A stretch of DNA of 64,000 nucleotides, taken from contig NC_063019.1 of the NCBI RefSeq assembly GCF_020509005.1, positions 2,418,001-2,482,000 of the forward strand, in the 5' to 3' direction. The DNA is from Fulvia fulva (taxonomy: Eukaryota; Ascomycota; Dothideomycetes; Mycosphaerellales; Mycosphaerellaceae). The stretch's first letter is position 1. Every line of letters starts with the position of its first letter. Below the pieces are notes generated by a model. It ran no database searches, was not told where the DNA came from, and saw only the letters and a program-made list of their open reading frames with translations. A program made the position numbers and the translations under genes. Below, in pieces: positions 50,745 to 62,300 of this stretch.

Positions 50745-50938
50745 TATTACGAGGCTATAGTACGAGAGTATAGGGGTATAGTATTAATAAAGTCGATAGC
50801 TAAAGAGAGAAGTAGGTTCTAAGGTCGAGGCCTATACTTAAGGGCCGAGGTATTACGGGTCGGCTTCTGGCCGAGCGTCACGTGATTTAAGGTCACGTGC
50901 CCCTTTGCTAATCCCTTACTTACGGAGCGGCCGTAATA
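50745..50938 (-). repeat. Gypsy-3 3' LTR (194 bp)
   Basis: Pairs with 57908-58100. It contains two TCACGTG motifs that have escaped RIP while the surrounding CpA/TpG sites have mostly not. Confidence 0.87.
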
Positions 50939-50999
50939 CTACCCCCCCTTAAAACACCTTCGTCTCGAAGCGTATATCCTTAAATCTTCCTTAGTATAT

Positions 51000-53900
51000 A
51001 TACGAAGGCTTCGTTATCCTCTATACCGTCCGTCTTATTAAGTAGCTCTATCTAGGTCGTTTTAATTATATCCTCTATCGTTATATCCCTCGTTATATCT
51101 ATTAGCTTACCGTAAGCCTTTATATTACTTACGCCCTTCTACTATACCGGCGGGTAGTCAACTTGGCCTATACGAGCGTATAAAGGTATAGTCGAGCTAG
51201 TACTCTCGCTTAATAACTTACTAGAAGTAGGTACCGAAACCCCTTTAATATTGCCTATAGTAATATTAGAAGGTGTATAGTTACTAATAGGAAGAGCTAT
51301 AGTACCGGTGCCGTTAAAGGGAGGTCGTACGACTATAGTTACCTAAGGTACTAGATCTATACTATATATATCTACTTTAGGTCTTATATCGCGTAACGTT
51401 TTATTCGGGATCTAACTAGGTAACGGATAGAAGTTAACCGGTATAGACTTCGCTAGGTTATTATACTAGAAGTCTATAACTACCTTCGGTATATCTTTAT
51501 ATACTACGCTCGCGGGCTCCTAAGTAGACTTACTATCTAAATATCCCTACTACTTTACTAGTATAGTAATGCCTCTACCCTTCGGCTTTGAATCTAGAAT
51601 ACGCTTAATCTCCTACGTTTTGAACGTATTGCCTATATTATCTATAACCTTAATTAGCGGGGGATATATATTATCCTCGGGATCTACCGGTCGTAGAAGG
51701 TTTACGTAGAACGAGTTATATACTCGTATACGGGTCTCGTCGAGGTTGACTCTATATACGTTCTATCCTAGTATAGCGGTAATAGTAACCGGTCCGTACT
51801 ACTTTACGTCGAGCTTCTTAGATAGTCGCGATGACTTCTAGTTCTTAGTATTAATATAGACGCGGTCGCCTTCCTAGTATCTAGGCGGTACGGTACGGTA
51901 TATGTTTATATTATCAGCTTATAGGGCTTAATTATAACGGAGGCACTCGTATAGGTACTCGTAGAAGTCCTTTATCTACTATACGAAGCGCTCCGCTTTC
52001 TTAGTACTAATACGTTACTTAGTAGGTATAAGGCGCCTTAGCAAGTTGCTATTAAAATTACTAGTACGCGGATTACGGCTACGCTCGGCGAAGAATAGCG
52101 AAATACCTATAGCTTCGGTAATATAGTTATTCTTTACGAATTTAGTAAGTAGTAGCTAATCTACCTAATCGTTCTAAGCGTAGTTAGTAAAGGCACGGAG
52201 GTACTTCTCTATCTCCTTATTCGTATTCTTAGATTAGCCGTCCGTTTTAGGATAGAAGGCGGTAGACAGTTTATAATCTACGCCGACGAGCTCGTAGAGC
52301 CTACGCTAGAAAGTAGAAAGCTATTAGCTGCCCCTATTAGTCACAATCGACAGAGGTAGGCCGTAGAGACGGTAGTAGTCCCGTACGAAGATATACGTAA
52401 TATATTCTACGGTCATCTCCTTTACTAGGATTATATAAGAGCCCTTACCCGTACGGTTAGTAATAGTCAAAACATCCGTATATATTATACCGTCGTAGCT
52501 ACCCGTACTTTCTAGCAAGCTAACCACGAAGTCTATTACGATCTTATTCTAATGCTTAAAGGGAATTAGTAGTAGTTTTAGTAGCCTAGGGTATTACGTC
52601 TACGAGAGTTTCGATAAGCGGTATTTATAGTACTTAAAGATCTTATTACGGACGTATTGCGATAGACTAGGCTAGACGAAGTCTCTAGTAATAAGCTCGT
52701 AGGTCTTCGCTCGTCTAGAGTAGCTAGCGGAAGGTATACTATAGTAAGCCTAGAACACCTTAAAGCGTAGATTAGGTATATCCGGAACAAAAACGTTATA
52801 GCCGCCGTATCTATTCTTAATATATATCAATCCGCCTATAGCTACGGCATTAGTATCGTCTATACGGTGTCGCCTTAGGAGCTAATATAGTTCTCCGGTA
52901 TCTAGCTACCGTAACGCTTACTATATCTCTAGTTTACCGTAGGCTATACGTACTTCTATTATTAGGTCATTGTCTTATTGCCCGGGGCGAATTTCTATAG
53001 GTAAGATGTTAAGGAAGCGATGTTTAGGCAGTAGCGTTTGTTCTTAGTACTATCGCCGTAGGTCGTTATTACTAGCTAGAATGTCTTACGGACGACGAGT
53101 AAGCGTATCGGGCTTAATATTACTTTTACTAGGGATGTATACGATCTTAAAGTAGAACTATAACAAGAATTTAGACTAGCGTACCTACCGGCGGTTTAGT
53201 ACCTTCGTACTTATAAACTATTCTAGGTTCTTATAATTAGAGTATACGAGGATAGGCTTGCCGCTCTCGTCGGTAAGGTGCTCGAAGTCGGTCTTATCGC
53301 CGTCGATATCCCTAGACATAAGCTCCGGTTTCTACTCCTTAAACGCCTTAACGATAGTAAGTAACTCCTTATTATAGATGTTATAGTTATATTCCTATAG
53401 TAACATCTTCTTTGATATAAATATAACCGGGCGCCAAATACTATTATTACCCTTTTACGATATAATAGTAGCCGTAACGAAATCCGATACGTCCGTTTCA
53501 AGTTTAGTTTCTCTACTAGCTACGAAATGCGCGAGTACAATGTCATCTTCTATAAAGGCTTGCTTTATACGGTCGAAGGCTTACTAATAGGTGTCATCCT
53601 ATAGCTAAGGTACGTCCTTCTTAGTAAGTTATATTATAGGATACGCGATGCCTAAGTAGTTACGAATAAACCTACGATAGAAGTTATAGAATCCTAGGAA
53701 TAACAAGATGTCCGTTAGGTTACGAGGGGTCTCCTATTCCTAAATCGTAGCGATCTTTTCCTTATCTATCTTGATCCTATTAGTACTAATAATAAGGCCT
53801 TAGTACTTAGTCTCCTAGACGTAGAACTCGTACTTGTCGATATTAAGCTAGAGGCCGGCCTCCTAAAGCTTAGCTATTACCTTGTCTATATACTCGATAT

Positions 53901-55450
53901 GCTCCTCGAGAGTGTCGCTAAAGATCAGAGCATTATTAAGGTACGCGGAGGTAAAGTTATCGAGGTACTCTCGTAGGGCATCGTTAATATATAACTAGAA
54001 CGTGCTAGGGGTATTATATAATCTAAATGGCATAACTAAGCATTCGAACTGCCTATACCGTATTATAAAGGTAGTCTTCTATTTATCGCCTTCTATAATA
54101 CGTAGGCAATTAAATACGGCGATAATGTCGAGCTTAGTAAAGTACTTCTTCCTACTAATCCGGTTTAGGGTGTCTTAGATAAGGGGAATAGGGTACCTAG
54201 ACTTGACTATAATAGTATTTAAAGCTCGGTAGTCAATATATACTAGTAGACCGCCGCCCGGTTTACGTATAATAATAACTAGCGAAGCGGCTAGTAAATT
54301 ACTATACTAGATATTACCTTTCTCGAGCTAGTCGTCGACCTAAGCTTTTACCACCTTATACTCTTTATTAGATATTAGATATAGGCGTTTAAAAGGTGGT
54401 CTAGCATCCTGCTTCAGCTTGATCTCGTGATCTAAGCCTAGCCGATACGGAGGTAGCTTACTTGATTTTGCTTTTAAGAAGAGGTCCTTTCTATACTAGT
54501 AGTAGGCTAGTAACTTCGCTATGTCGGCTTCCTTCTCCTTTCTATATAACTTCTCTATAAAGACATCGTAATCTACTACGCTTATAGCGTACACTTCCGC
54601 CTAGTACTCTTAGCGGTGTCGTAGTATACGGTAATAGGAATCTTCGACGTATATAGCGTAGGCGAAGGTAGCTTTACTACCTATAACTTTTCGTGCTGTT
54701 ATAGTATATAGGCCTAATACTTATATAGTTACGGGGTTAGCTACGCTCTTACTAGCGTAAGTCTCGCGCGGGTTGATCTATATTATATAGAATTTAGCCT
54801 CCTTTATACGAGATAGCTTACGGAGTTCGTAGAGGCTAATTTACTTAATATCGGCTTTACTTATACCGTACCTAACACGCTCTACGCTAACTCCTTCGAT
54901 AGGTTAAGAGACCGGTATAGCGGAGATATCTAGTCGTTTAAGGCTATTATAGTCTAGGAGAGGGGTTACTAGTATTTCGGTAGGAGGTAAGACTATAGGT
55001 AGCATAATATCCTAGTAAAGGGAGTAGCTACGGTAGCTAGTATTATTAAATGTGATTCTATATCGCTTCTAGTCCTTATAAGGGCTGTGTTTTACGTACT
55101 AACCTAAGCCTAATACGATATCGTAGTAAGTGTTAGTAACTAGACACTTTACGATTTCGGTATAGCCTTATAGGTTAAGCTCGATATTTGTTACTTTTGA
55201 AATAATAGTAGGGGCTTACGAGCCGTCCCCTAGTCCGAGAGTAAAAGGTTTAATATTATATAAATAGAAGTTATGTTTTTGCGCGTAGGAAGTGTTTACG
55301 AGTTTAGAGTTAGTGTCGTTATCGAGAAAGGTATATATATAATGTCTATCTACCCTACCCTCTACTATAAAGTAATACGAGACTTCGGGTCCTTTATCTA
55401 CTTCTATAGAGGGCGTGTTCGGACGGGCTTATAAGGAAAATGCCTATACT
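51000..55450 (-). pseudogene. Gypsy-3 Pol remnant
   Basis: On the complement, pieces of a gypsy Pol can be read through stops. Integrase core: a 67-codon open stretch at 52324-52527 contains YTDVLTITNRTGKGSYI and LPLSIVTNRGS, where NRG stands for DRG. RNase H near 53240-53510: LETDVSDFVTATII, YNKELLTIVKAFKE. RT near 54230-54290: [15 protein letters not shown]. Protease would be near 55.2-55.4 kb but I could not identify its motif. The order and spacing match gypsy-2. Confidence 0.8.
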
Positions 55451-57896
55451 GTTCTTATACCGTAATGTTTATATTCGTGTTCGTATTCGTAAGGCGAGTA
55501 ATAGTGCTTATACTAATATAACACTTTCTATATCGGACTATTATCTATTACGCTTAGATAATAGTCTAGGCGTTTTCCGCCGGTAGTGCTACTACTATAG
55601 CGGTTATACTATTATTAGCGGTCTTTCGCTTAGGGCGCTCGTAGAGGTCGAGTAGATAGCTAGCTACTTCTAAGGCGTATCCGGTACCGCGGTACCGTAG
55701 GTAGCTACCGCTTATAATAATCTAGGTACACTAATCTTAGGTAAGTAGTACGAGGTTCTTATATTGCTTAGGCCGGTCCTTCTATAGAAGTAAGGCCTAG
55801 TTAGTATACGGTAAGCGACTAAGCGGTATACTAGTATTAGTAGGAATCGCTAGCGGTATTACCTAGCCGATAGTAGGCGTAGTTATACCTAGCGTCGCGC
55901 CCGGAGGCTTGCCGCTAGATAGCTTCTTATTGTCCTTATTATCGTTAACCTTTCGAGGTAGGTCGATATCGAGCTGAACTATCTCGCTCTCTAGGCGATA
56001 GTATTACGAAGCTAGGCCCTCGACTATCTTGAATTCCGTAAGTCCTATAAGACGGGTACGGTACTTAAAGCTAAGCTTCTTCTTTAGCTTAAGAGCTTCC
56101 TACCTACGGCTTGAAGCTAGCGGTAGGCGAGCGCGTTCCTTCTAGTACTTAGCGTAGAATAGAGAGAACTTGTCTAATTCTCCTATCTTTAGAGCGTCTA
56201 TATTATTACGTACCTTGCCTTCGGGATTAAAGTCGCCGAAGTTACGGTTAGGGAACTTAAGGGCTTTCTATACGGACTTAAAGGGCTTACTAACTATATA
56301 CTTTCCGATAAGAATCTTCTATAGAATGTAGTTTCGAAGTATCTACTATACTAATCCGGTAGTATATTCTTAAACAAAGCGGAGGGCGGATAGTACGTCC
56401 TTAAAAGTCGAGACGGCGAACTTGTTACTAAGTTATATTGTCTACTCGTCGAGGCTTAGGGAGTCCTTACTATAGTTCTTACTAGAGAAGTTAGGCTTCG
56501 GTATATCGACGCGGCTACTAGTCTTAAAGTCCTTAGATATAGTAGGATTATAGCGGACCACGTCAACGCTAGTATCTACTATCTTGTAGTCCTCCTTAAT
56601 AATAACTAGTTCCTTACTCTTCTTCTTATCCTTCTTCTTACCCTTACTCTTACGTAGAGGTAGATCGACGTCGAAATCGGAGTCGGAGGATAAGTCGGAT
56701 AAATCTGGATTAGATAAGTCGTAGACGCGCTACTTACGGTACTTACGGGCGGCAGGCTACTTCTTAGTCCCCTTATCGATAGGCTTGTCGGCGGGCGTAT
56801 TAGTAGGCTTATCGGCGGGCTTATTACCGCGGCGGCGTCGTAACTCGGAGAGGGAACGAGCACTACGTTCCTTTGGTTTCTCGGTAGTACGGCTACGCTT
56901 CGCCTCCTCGAGTTCCTACTAGAGCGTCTAAATCTTCTATTATAGCCCTACTATATCTATAGTAGTAGGTACGGTCTTATTAGGTACGAGGCTATCGAGT
57001 TCGGCTACCTTAGCCTTAAGTATACTAACTTCCTTCTTAGTAGACTTAGTATAATTATACTATTCGTTAGCCTGCTTCCTATACTTAGTCACGTCCTACT
57101 TTGCCTTACTTAAGTCCTTGTTTACTTATTCGAGGGCTTACTTATATTCCTACTTATACTTCGTAGTATATTATAACTCGGTATATATATCCTTAAACTT
57201 CTTCTTATTTAGCTCGTTAGCCTTATATAACGCCGCCCTATCTAGGATGGCTTAGCGATAGTCGGCTTCGAGCTTACGAAGTGCGTATAAGATAGCTTCT
57301 AGTTAATTCTTAACGTAATCGTAAAGCTAGGTCGAGTCGAGTATACGTAGCTACTCGAGTAGGATACGCTAGGTACTACCGCGACCCTAGGCGTCTATAA
57401 GGTTAACGGCGAAGTCTTTTCGAGTATTATCGTAGGACCTATCTTCGTTCTTATCCTTAATAATATCGCCCTCGTATAATAACGTAGTAAGTTAAAGAGT
57501 ATCGGGGATTTCGAGCTATATCTCGTTACCTTCCTCCTCTTCTAGAAGCTAGTCGAGAATCGCGCGCTCCGTGTTAGCGTACTTAGTGTAGGGATCTAGT
57601 AGGAGGGAGTTATCGGACTAGGTATACTAATCGGCTCGCGTAAAGAGTTCTAAGTTTCGAGTTAGTCGCGTATAGCGTACGATATATTAAGTATTCGCGC
57701 CGCCGCTAGGGCCGGTACCCTACGGTCTCGCTATACTATAAGTATAGTGCGCCCTTCTAGCGTCTTTACTAGGAGGGAGAGAGAGAGAGAGTACTACGCT
57801 ACTTTCTATACTAGTACGAGTCGGGGATTTCGAGGAGTCGCGTTATCGCGATTTTTAAGCTAAGCGGCGCTAAATATAGTAGCGTCCTTATTAATA
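55451..57896 (-). pseudogene. Gypsy-3 Gag region and leader (RIP-mutated)
   Basis: The complement near 56590-56860 reads as a low-complexity Gag-like linker with a repeated ADKP motif and the charged run SDSDFDVDLPLRKSKGKKKD, interrupted by TAG. A Lys/Glu-rich, probably coiled-coil stretch lies around 57.0-57.3 kb. A GA microsatellite is at 57777-57791. I could not place the start codon or a zinc knuckle with confidence. Confidence 0.65.
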
Positions 57897-57905
57897 AGCT
57901 ATCGA
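57897..57905 (-). other. Candidate primer binding site of gypsy-3
   Basis: On the element strand TCGATAGCT begins 2 nt after the 5' LTR and pairs with AGCTATCGA at 57956-57964 inside the LTR. Confidence 0.5.
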
Positions 57906-57907
57906 AG

Positions 57908-58100
57908 TGTTACTAGGCTATAGTACGAGAGTATAGGGGTATAGTATTAATAAAGTCGATAGCTAAAGAGAGAAGTAGGTTCTAAGGTCGAGGCCTATAC
58001 TTAAGGGCCGAGGTATTACGGGTCGGCTTCGGGCCGAGCGTCACGTGATCTGAGGTCACGTGCCCTCTGCTAATCCTTTACTTATAGAGCGGCCGTGATA
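57908..58100 (-). repeat. Gypsy-3 5' LTR (193 bp)
   Basis: Begins TGTTACTAGG on the plus strand and ends GGCCGTGATA, where GTGATA is the RIP form of GTGACA. It carries two TCACGTG motifs near 58040-58062. Confidence 0.87.
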
Positions 58101-60725
58101 GATCTTCTCTACCTTATATATATATATATAGGTATTACGACTATATTAGCGACTATATTAGCTTCGGTACTATCGGGCTCGATAGTTATCGGCGGTAGTT
58201 ATACTAGATACTAGCCTTCGAGTAGTAGGAAGTCGGGATGATCGGCTCGCTAAAGTAATAAGGTATAAAAGTAGTTATCGAGTATTACTATAGCGTCCGA
58301 TAATCTTAGTTTATATAAGAGCTTAGCTAGTATAACTTCTATAATCTAGTACGGGCTAGCGTATCTTCTATCGAGCTTCTTAGATAGTCGAGTCGTACGG
58401 ATATTCTTAGTACTTAGGTATACCTAGTCGCCTACTTTATAGTCTAGCGGGATACTTTAGTAGCGGTTTGCTACTTTAGCTTAGAGAGCTTATAATATCC
58501 GTATATTTTCTTAAAGGTGCTTATAAAGGTCGTAAATCCGGCGTACGAAGGCTTTAGCTAATCGTATATCTAGTCGCTAGAGAGTAGTTAGTCCGCCCTC
58601 TTTTCTAGCGCTTAGGTCTACGCGCTCTATAAATTTAGGGTTATAGCCTAAAGTAGCGTAGAATAGCGATATACTAGTAGTTTCAGAAAGGTAGTTATTA
58701 ATCGCGAACTAAGCTAGATAAAGTTATTCTACCTAGTTATCTTATACCTCGTTAGTAAATATATAGAGATACTATTCTATTACTTAGTTAGTACGTTCCG
58801 ACTGTCTATTAGTTTCTAGGTAGTATAAAGAACTTAGCTTATAACTTATATAAAGTATCTTATAAAGTTCCTTCTAGAAGGTAGTAACCTATTATTTGCC
58901 GCGGTCTGAAGTAATAGTATTAGGAAATCCGCGTCGGGAGGATATATACTTAAGGAAAAGTCTTACCGCATTCTATATAGTTATCGCTCCGATCGGAATT
59001 AGCTCGACTTCCTTCGTTAGCCTATCTATTACGGTTATAATGTTGTTATAGGTTATACTATTAAGGGTACTATTAGAAAGTCCGACTACGAAGTCTACCG
59101 TAATATACCTCTAAGGTCGGTCCGGTACTAAAAGTAGGTATAATAATCTAGGTGGCTAGGAGTATAGAGATTTCGTCGTACGGTATATACGGCAATTCGC
59201 GGTATATCTACGTACTAATCTTACTAAGCTAGGCCAATAGAATTCTCGTGCTACGAGTTTATAGGTTCGAGCTCGTCCTAGATATCCTACTACTAGAGCG
59301 TTATAATTTATTCTAATAAGCCGAGTCCGTAGGGCCTAATTATTAGGTACCTATAGGCTCTAGCTATTATACTAGTTTCGTATATATAATATATTACTAT
59401 CTACCTTATAGTACGTAGGGTATATCTTCGCCTTCTATAAGAGTAGAGGAATAGCACTATCTTTCTGTAGTATCTTAATTACCGCCTTAAGTTCTTAGTC
59501 TAGGGCATAAGTAGTCGTTATACGGTACTCGAGTTTAGCTTCGACTTCGGCTTTATTCGTAGTCTATACTTTCTAAGGTAGTACTAGCTATGTTTATAGT
59601 ACCTGTTCTAGTTCTAGAATGAACTCGATTACTTTAGGATTTAGGAGAGTCGTCTCTTCTTCTTCGGGCGTATCTTTGATAGTAGCTAGTATAGAGTCGA
59701 TCTTAAGGGATTACTCTAGCGGAAGTAATATCTAATACTAGTACTAATTTCTCGGATCGTCTACCCCCTACGGAAGGTCCTAGCTACATCTCGTTAGGCT
59801 ATCTAGCTTCGTTCTTTATATACCTAGGCGGTATATAATCTAGAAGTTAAATTATAATAGAAATTCTGCCTATCGCGCTTGTCGGCGATTTAGCTACTTC
59901 GTCGTCATAAAATATTCGAGGTTCTTATAGTCTATAAACACTTTGACTAGATCGCCGTCCTTATCTACTTCGTAAGTAAGCTTCGGGTACTACTCTTCGA
60001 ATACTTTAATAATCGCGAGAAGTTTCTTATCGTAGATCTCGTAATTATACTCCTAGGGGCTTAGCTTCTTTAAATAGAAAGCTATAGGATGTAACACTCC
60101 CTACTCGTCGTATTATAAGAGTATATCTATATTAATAAAGTCTAAGGAGTTAATCTCGACGACGGTCTACCTACCCGGTATATAGTATACTAGTATACCC
60201 GCCTTACTAAACGCTACTTTTAACGCCTCGAATACCCTCTATAATTATTAGTCTAGTTAATTCTACGGTTCTTATAATTGCTAGGCCTATCTAACTTTAT
60301 TAGGTTAGTTAATAGGAATATAATACGAGAGAAGGCCTCGATAGACCTACGGTAGAAGTTCGCGAATCCTAGGAAGGCTTAGATATCCTTAAGATTAGTT
60401 AGGGCTTCCTAGGTCTATATATATTCCAATTTCTCCGGATCTATCTCGATGCCCTAGGGTATAATAATAAGGCCTAGATATTTTATACGTTCCTAGTAGA
60501 ACTCGGACTTATCGATATTAATAGTAAGCCCGGCATCTCGTAGCTTAATTAATACCTTTCGTACGTATTCGACGTGTTCCTCTAGAGTGTCGCTAAAGAT
60601 AAGGATATTATCTAGATATACTAATATAAAGTTATCTAGATGTTCCTCTAGAACCTTATTGATATATAACTAAAAGGTTACGGGTCCGTTATAGAGGCCG
60701 AACGGTAATACGAGGCATTTGTATA
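58101..60725 (-). pseudogene. Gypsy-2b Pol remnant: IN, RNase H and RT (part)
   Basis: Follows gypsy-2 from about 38.66 to 41.25 kb. The chromodomain start, integrase, RNase H and the first half of the RT can be aligned by eye, all with CpA-to-TpA changes. It ends at GTATA (60721-60725), the left duplication of the solo LTR. Confidence 0.85.
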
Positions 60726-60959
60726 TATTAAGAACATATAGGCCGCACGTCAAGTATAAGGGTGTAGGTGTGTTATATAACTAGATTACGTAACTAGGGT
60801 TTACTAGCCTATAGGCTAGTAAACATCCGGACACCTAGTATCTACCTATACTAATACTAGCGATACTATATATAGATATACGCTATCCTATTAGGTCCTT
60901 CTTTGTCTTTCGTATAATCCGCCGTCTTCTACTACTACGTACCTCGTACCTATTTAATA
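60726..60959 (+). repeat. Solo LTR of the copia-1/copia-3 family (RIP-mutated, 234 bp)
   Basis: Starts TATTAAGAACATATAGG and ends CTCGTACCTATTTAATA, the RIP forms of the copia-1 LTR ends. It is flanked by GTATA at 60721-60725 and 60960-60964. Confidence 0.85.
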
Positions 60960-62300
60960 GTATATACCGTAGCGTATTACGAAAGCTATTAGCTACTCGT
61001 GCCCTTCCGCGATACGTAACTTATTAAAGGCTACTATAATATCTAGTTTTATAAAGTACTTCTTTCCGTATTTCCGGTTAAGCGTTTCCTATATTAATAG
61101 AATAGGATAGTAATTCTTAATAGTAATAGCGTTTAGCCTACGGCAGTTAATATATACTCGTAGCCCTCCTCTAGGCCTTCTTACTACTAATACCGGTGCC
61201 GGTAACTAGCTTATTTTCTAACTAGCCTTACGTACCTTACCTTTTAAAGTCTGTTCGAGTAACTATTTCTTAACGGCTTTATTCTCCTTCTCGGCTAGTC
61301 CGTATAGCTTTCGATATAGCGGTTCTTAAGGTCTACCGGGTTTGATATAAATCTCGTAGTCGATACCTAGTCGGTAAGGTAGGAGTCCCTCGTAGTCCTT
61401 TACTAAGGAAGTATCTATTATGTCGTAGTATATAGGCGGGAGCTTCTCTTTAGGATTATAGTTAAACTGCTTGTTTAAGAACTAATCTAGGTCGTTAGCT
61501 ACTATCGCGCTTAGTTTAAGGCTATTATCGTTATTATCGTCATCCTCGCGCCCCGTAGGTATAATATAGAAGCACTCGGCCCTAGGCCGGTACGCGTACA
61601 TCTCCTATACGCGCTACGAGACTTCCTAGTGATCTACCTCTTTATCTACCTCTAGAGCGGATATATTTAGCTCCGCCCCTCCGGCTATAAATTCTACTAA
61701 TTTGCTAGTAAAGGGCTTTAGTCTATATTTCGTTCTACCGATATAGTTTAGAGATTATACTATTATTAATATCTTGTTATATAGATAGTGACCGAAGTAG
61801 TAGTTAGATCTAATCGCTACTTAGCTAGTTTCCTAGAAGATGTTTAGGTTATACGCGGAGAGCTATAGTAGTCTAAAGACGATATTATATTCGAGGTCGG
61901 TAACGTAGTATAGTATTTACTCGTAATAACCGCCGATAACTACGTCTATAATGGCTATATACGTAATCTGACGCGCTATAGCCGATCTATCTCCTAGTAT
62001 CAATCGTCTGTTCTTCGTTAAAGGGATTAAGGGGGTTATATATTTACGTATAAACGTCTAATTAAGAGAGAGAGAGGTAGAGGTAGAATCTATAAGGCCG
62101 CGAGCCTTTTCGTATTATATTATTCCGAGTAATACTATATAAGGGTGTATAGCTAGTTGTTATTTATCTAGTATATATACCGATATCTTAAGCTCCTTAC
62201 TATAGTCCGTCTCTTATATTCTATATCTCTTAATCTTATACTCTTTCTATCTTAGAAAGTTCGGTTACTAACCGCTATCTACTACGCTTAGGTAGCGGTC
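60960..62300 (-). pseudogene. Gypsy-2b Pol remnant: RT and protease
   Basis: Equivalent to gypsy-2 at about 41.25-42.6 kb. The RT block coding CIDYRGLN in gypsy-2 lies near 61130-61160 here. All frames are broken by TAG/TAA. Confidence 0.83.

Larger units (their letters stand above)
50745..58100 (-). mobile_element. Gypsy-3: RIP-mutated Ty3/gypsy element
   Basis: 7356 bp with LTRs at 50745-50938 and 57908-58100 and the 5-bp duplication GATCT at 50740-50744 and 58101-58105. Minus-strand order is gag then pol. A polypurine tract complement (C7, 50942-50948) sits inside the left LTR. No family member without RIP is present in the window. Confidence 0.88.

Noticed and set aside
53223..53501. A 92-codon minus-strand frame in gypsy-3
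   Set aside because: The RNase H remnant is in a different frame of the same strand; this one is Arg/Tyr rich because RIP removed stops from it by chance.
56606..56863. An 85-codon Ser/Pro-rich frame in gypsy-3
   Set aside because: The neighbouring frame carries the coherent charged Gag linker; this one is its shifted reading.
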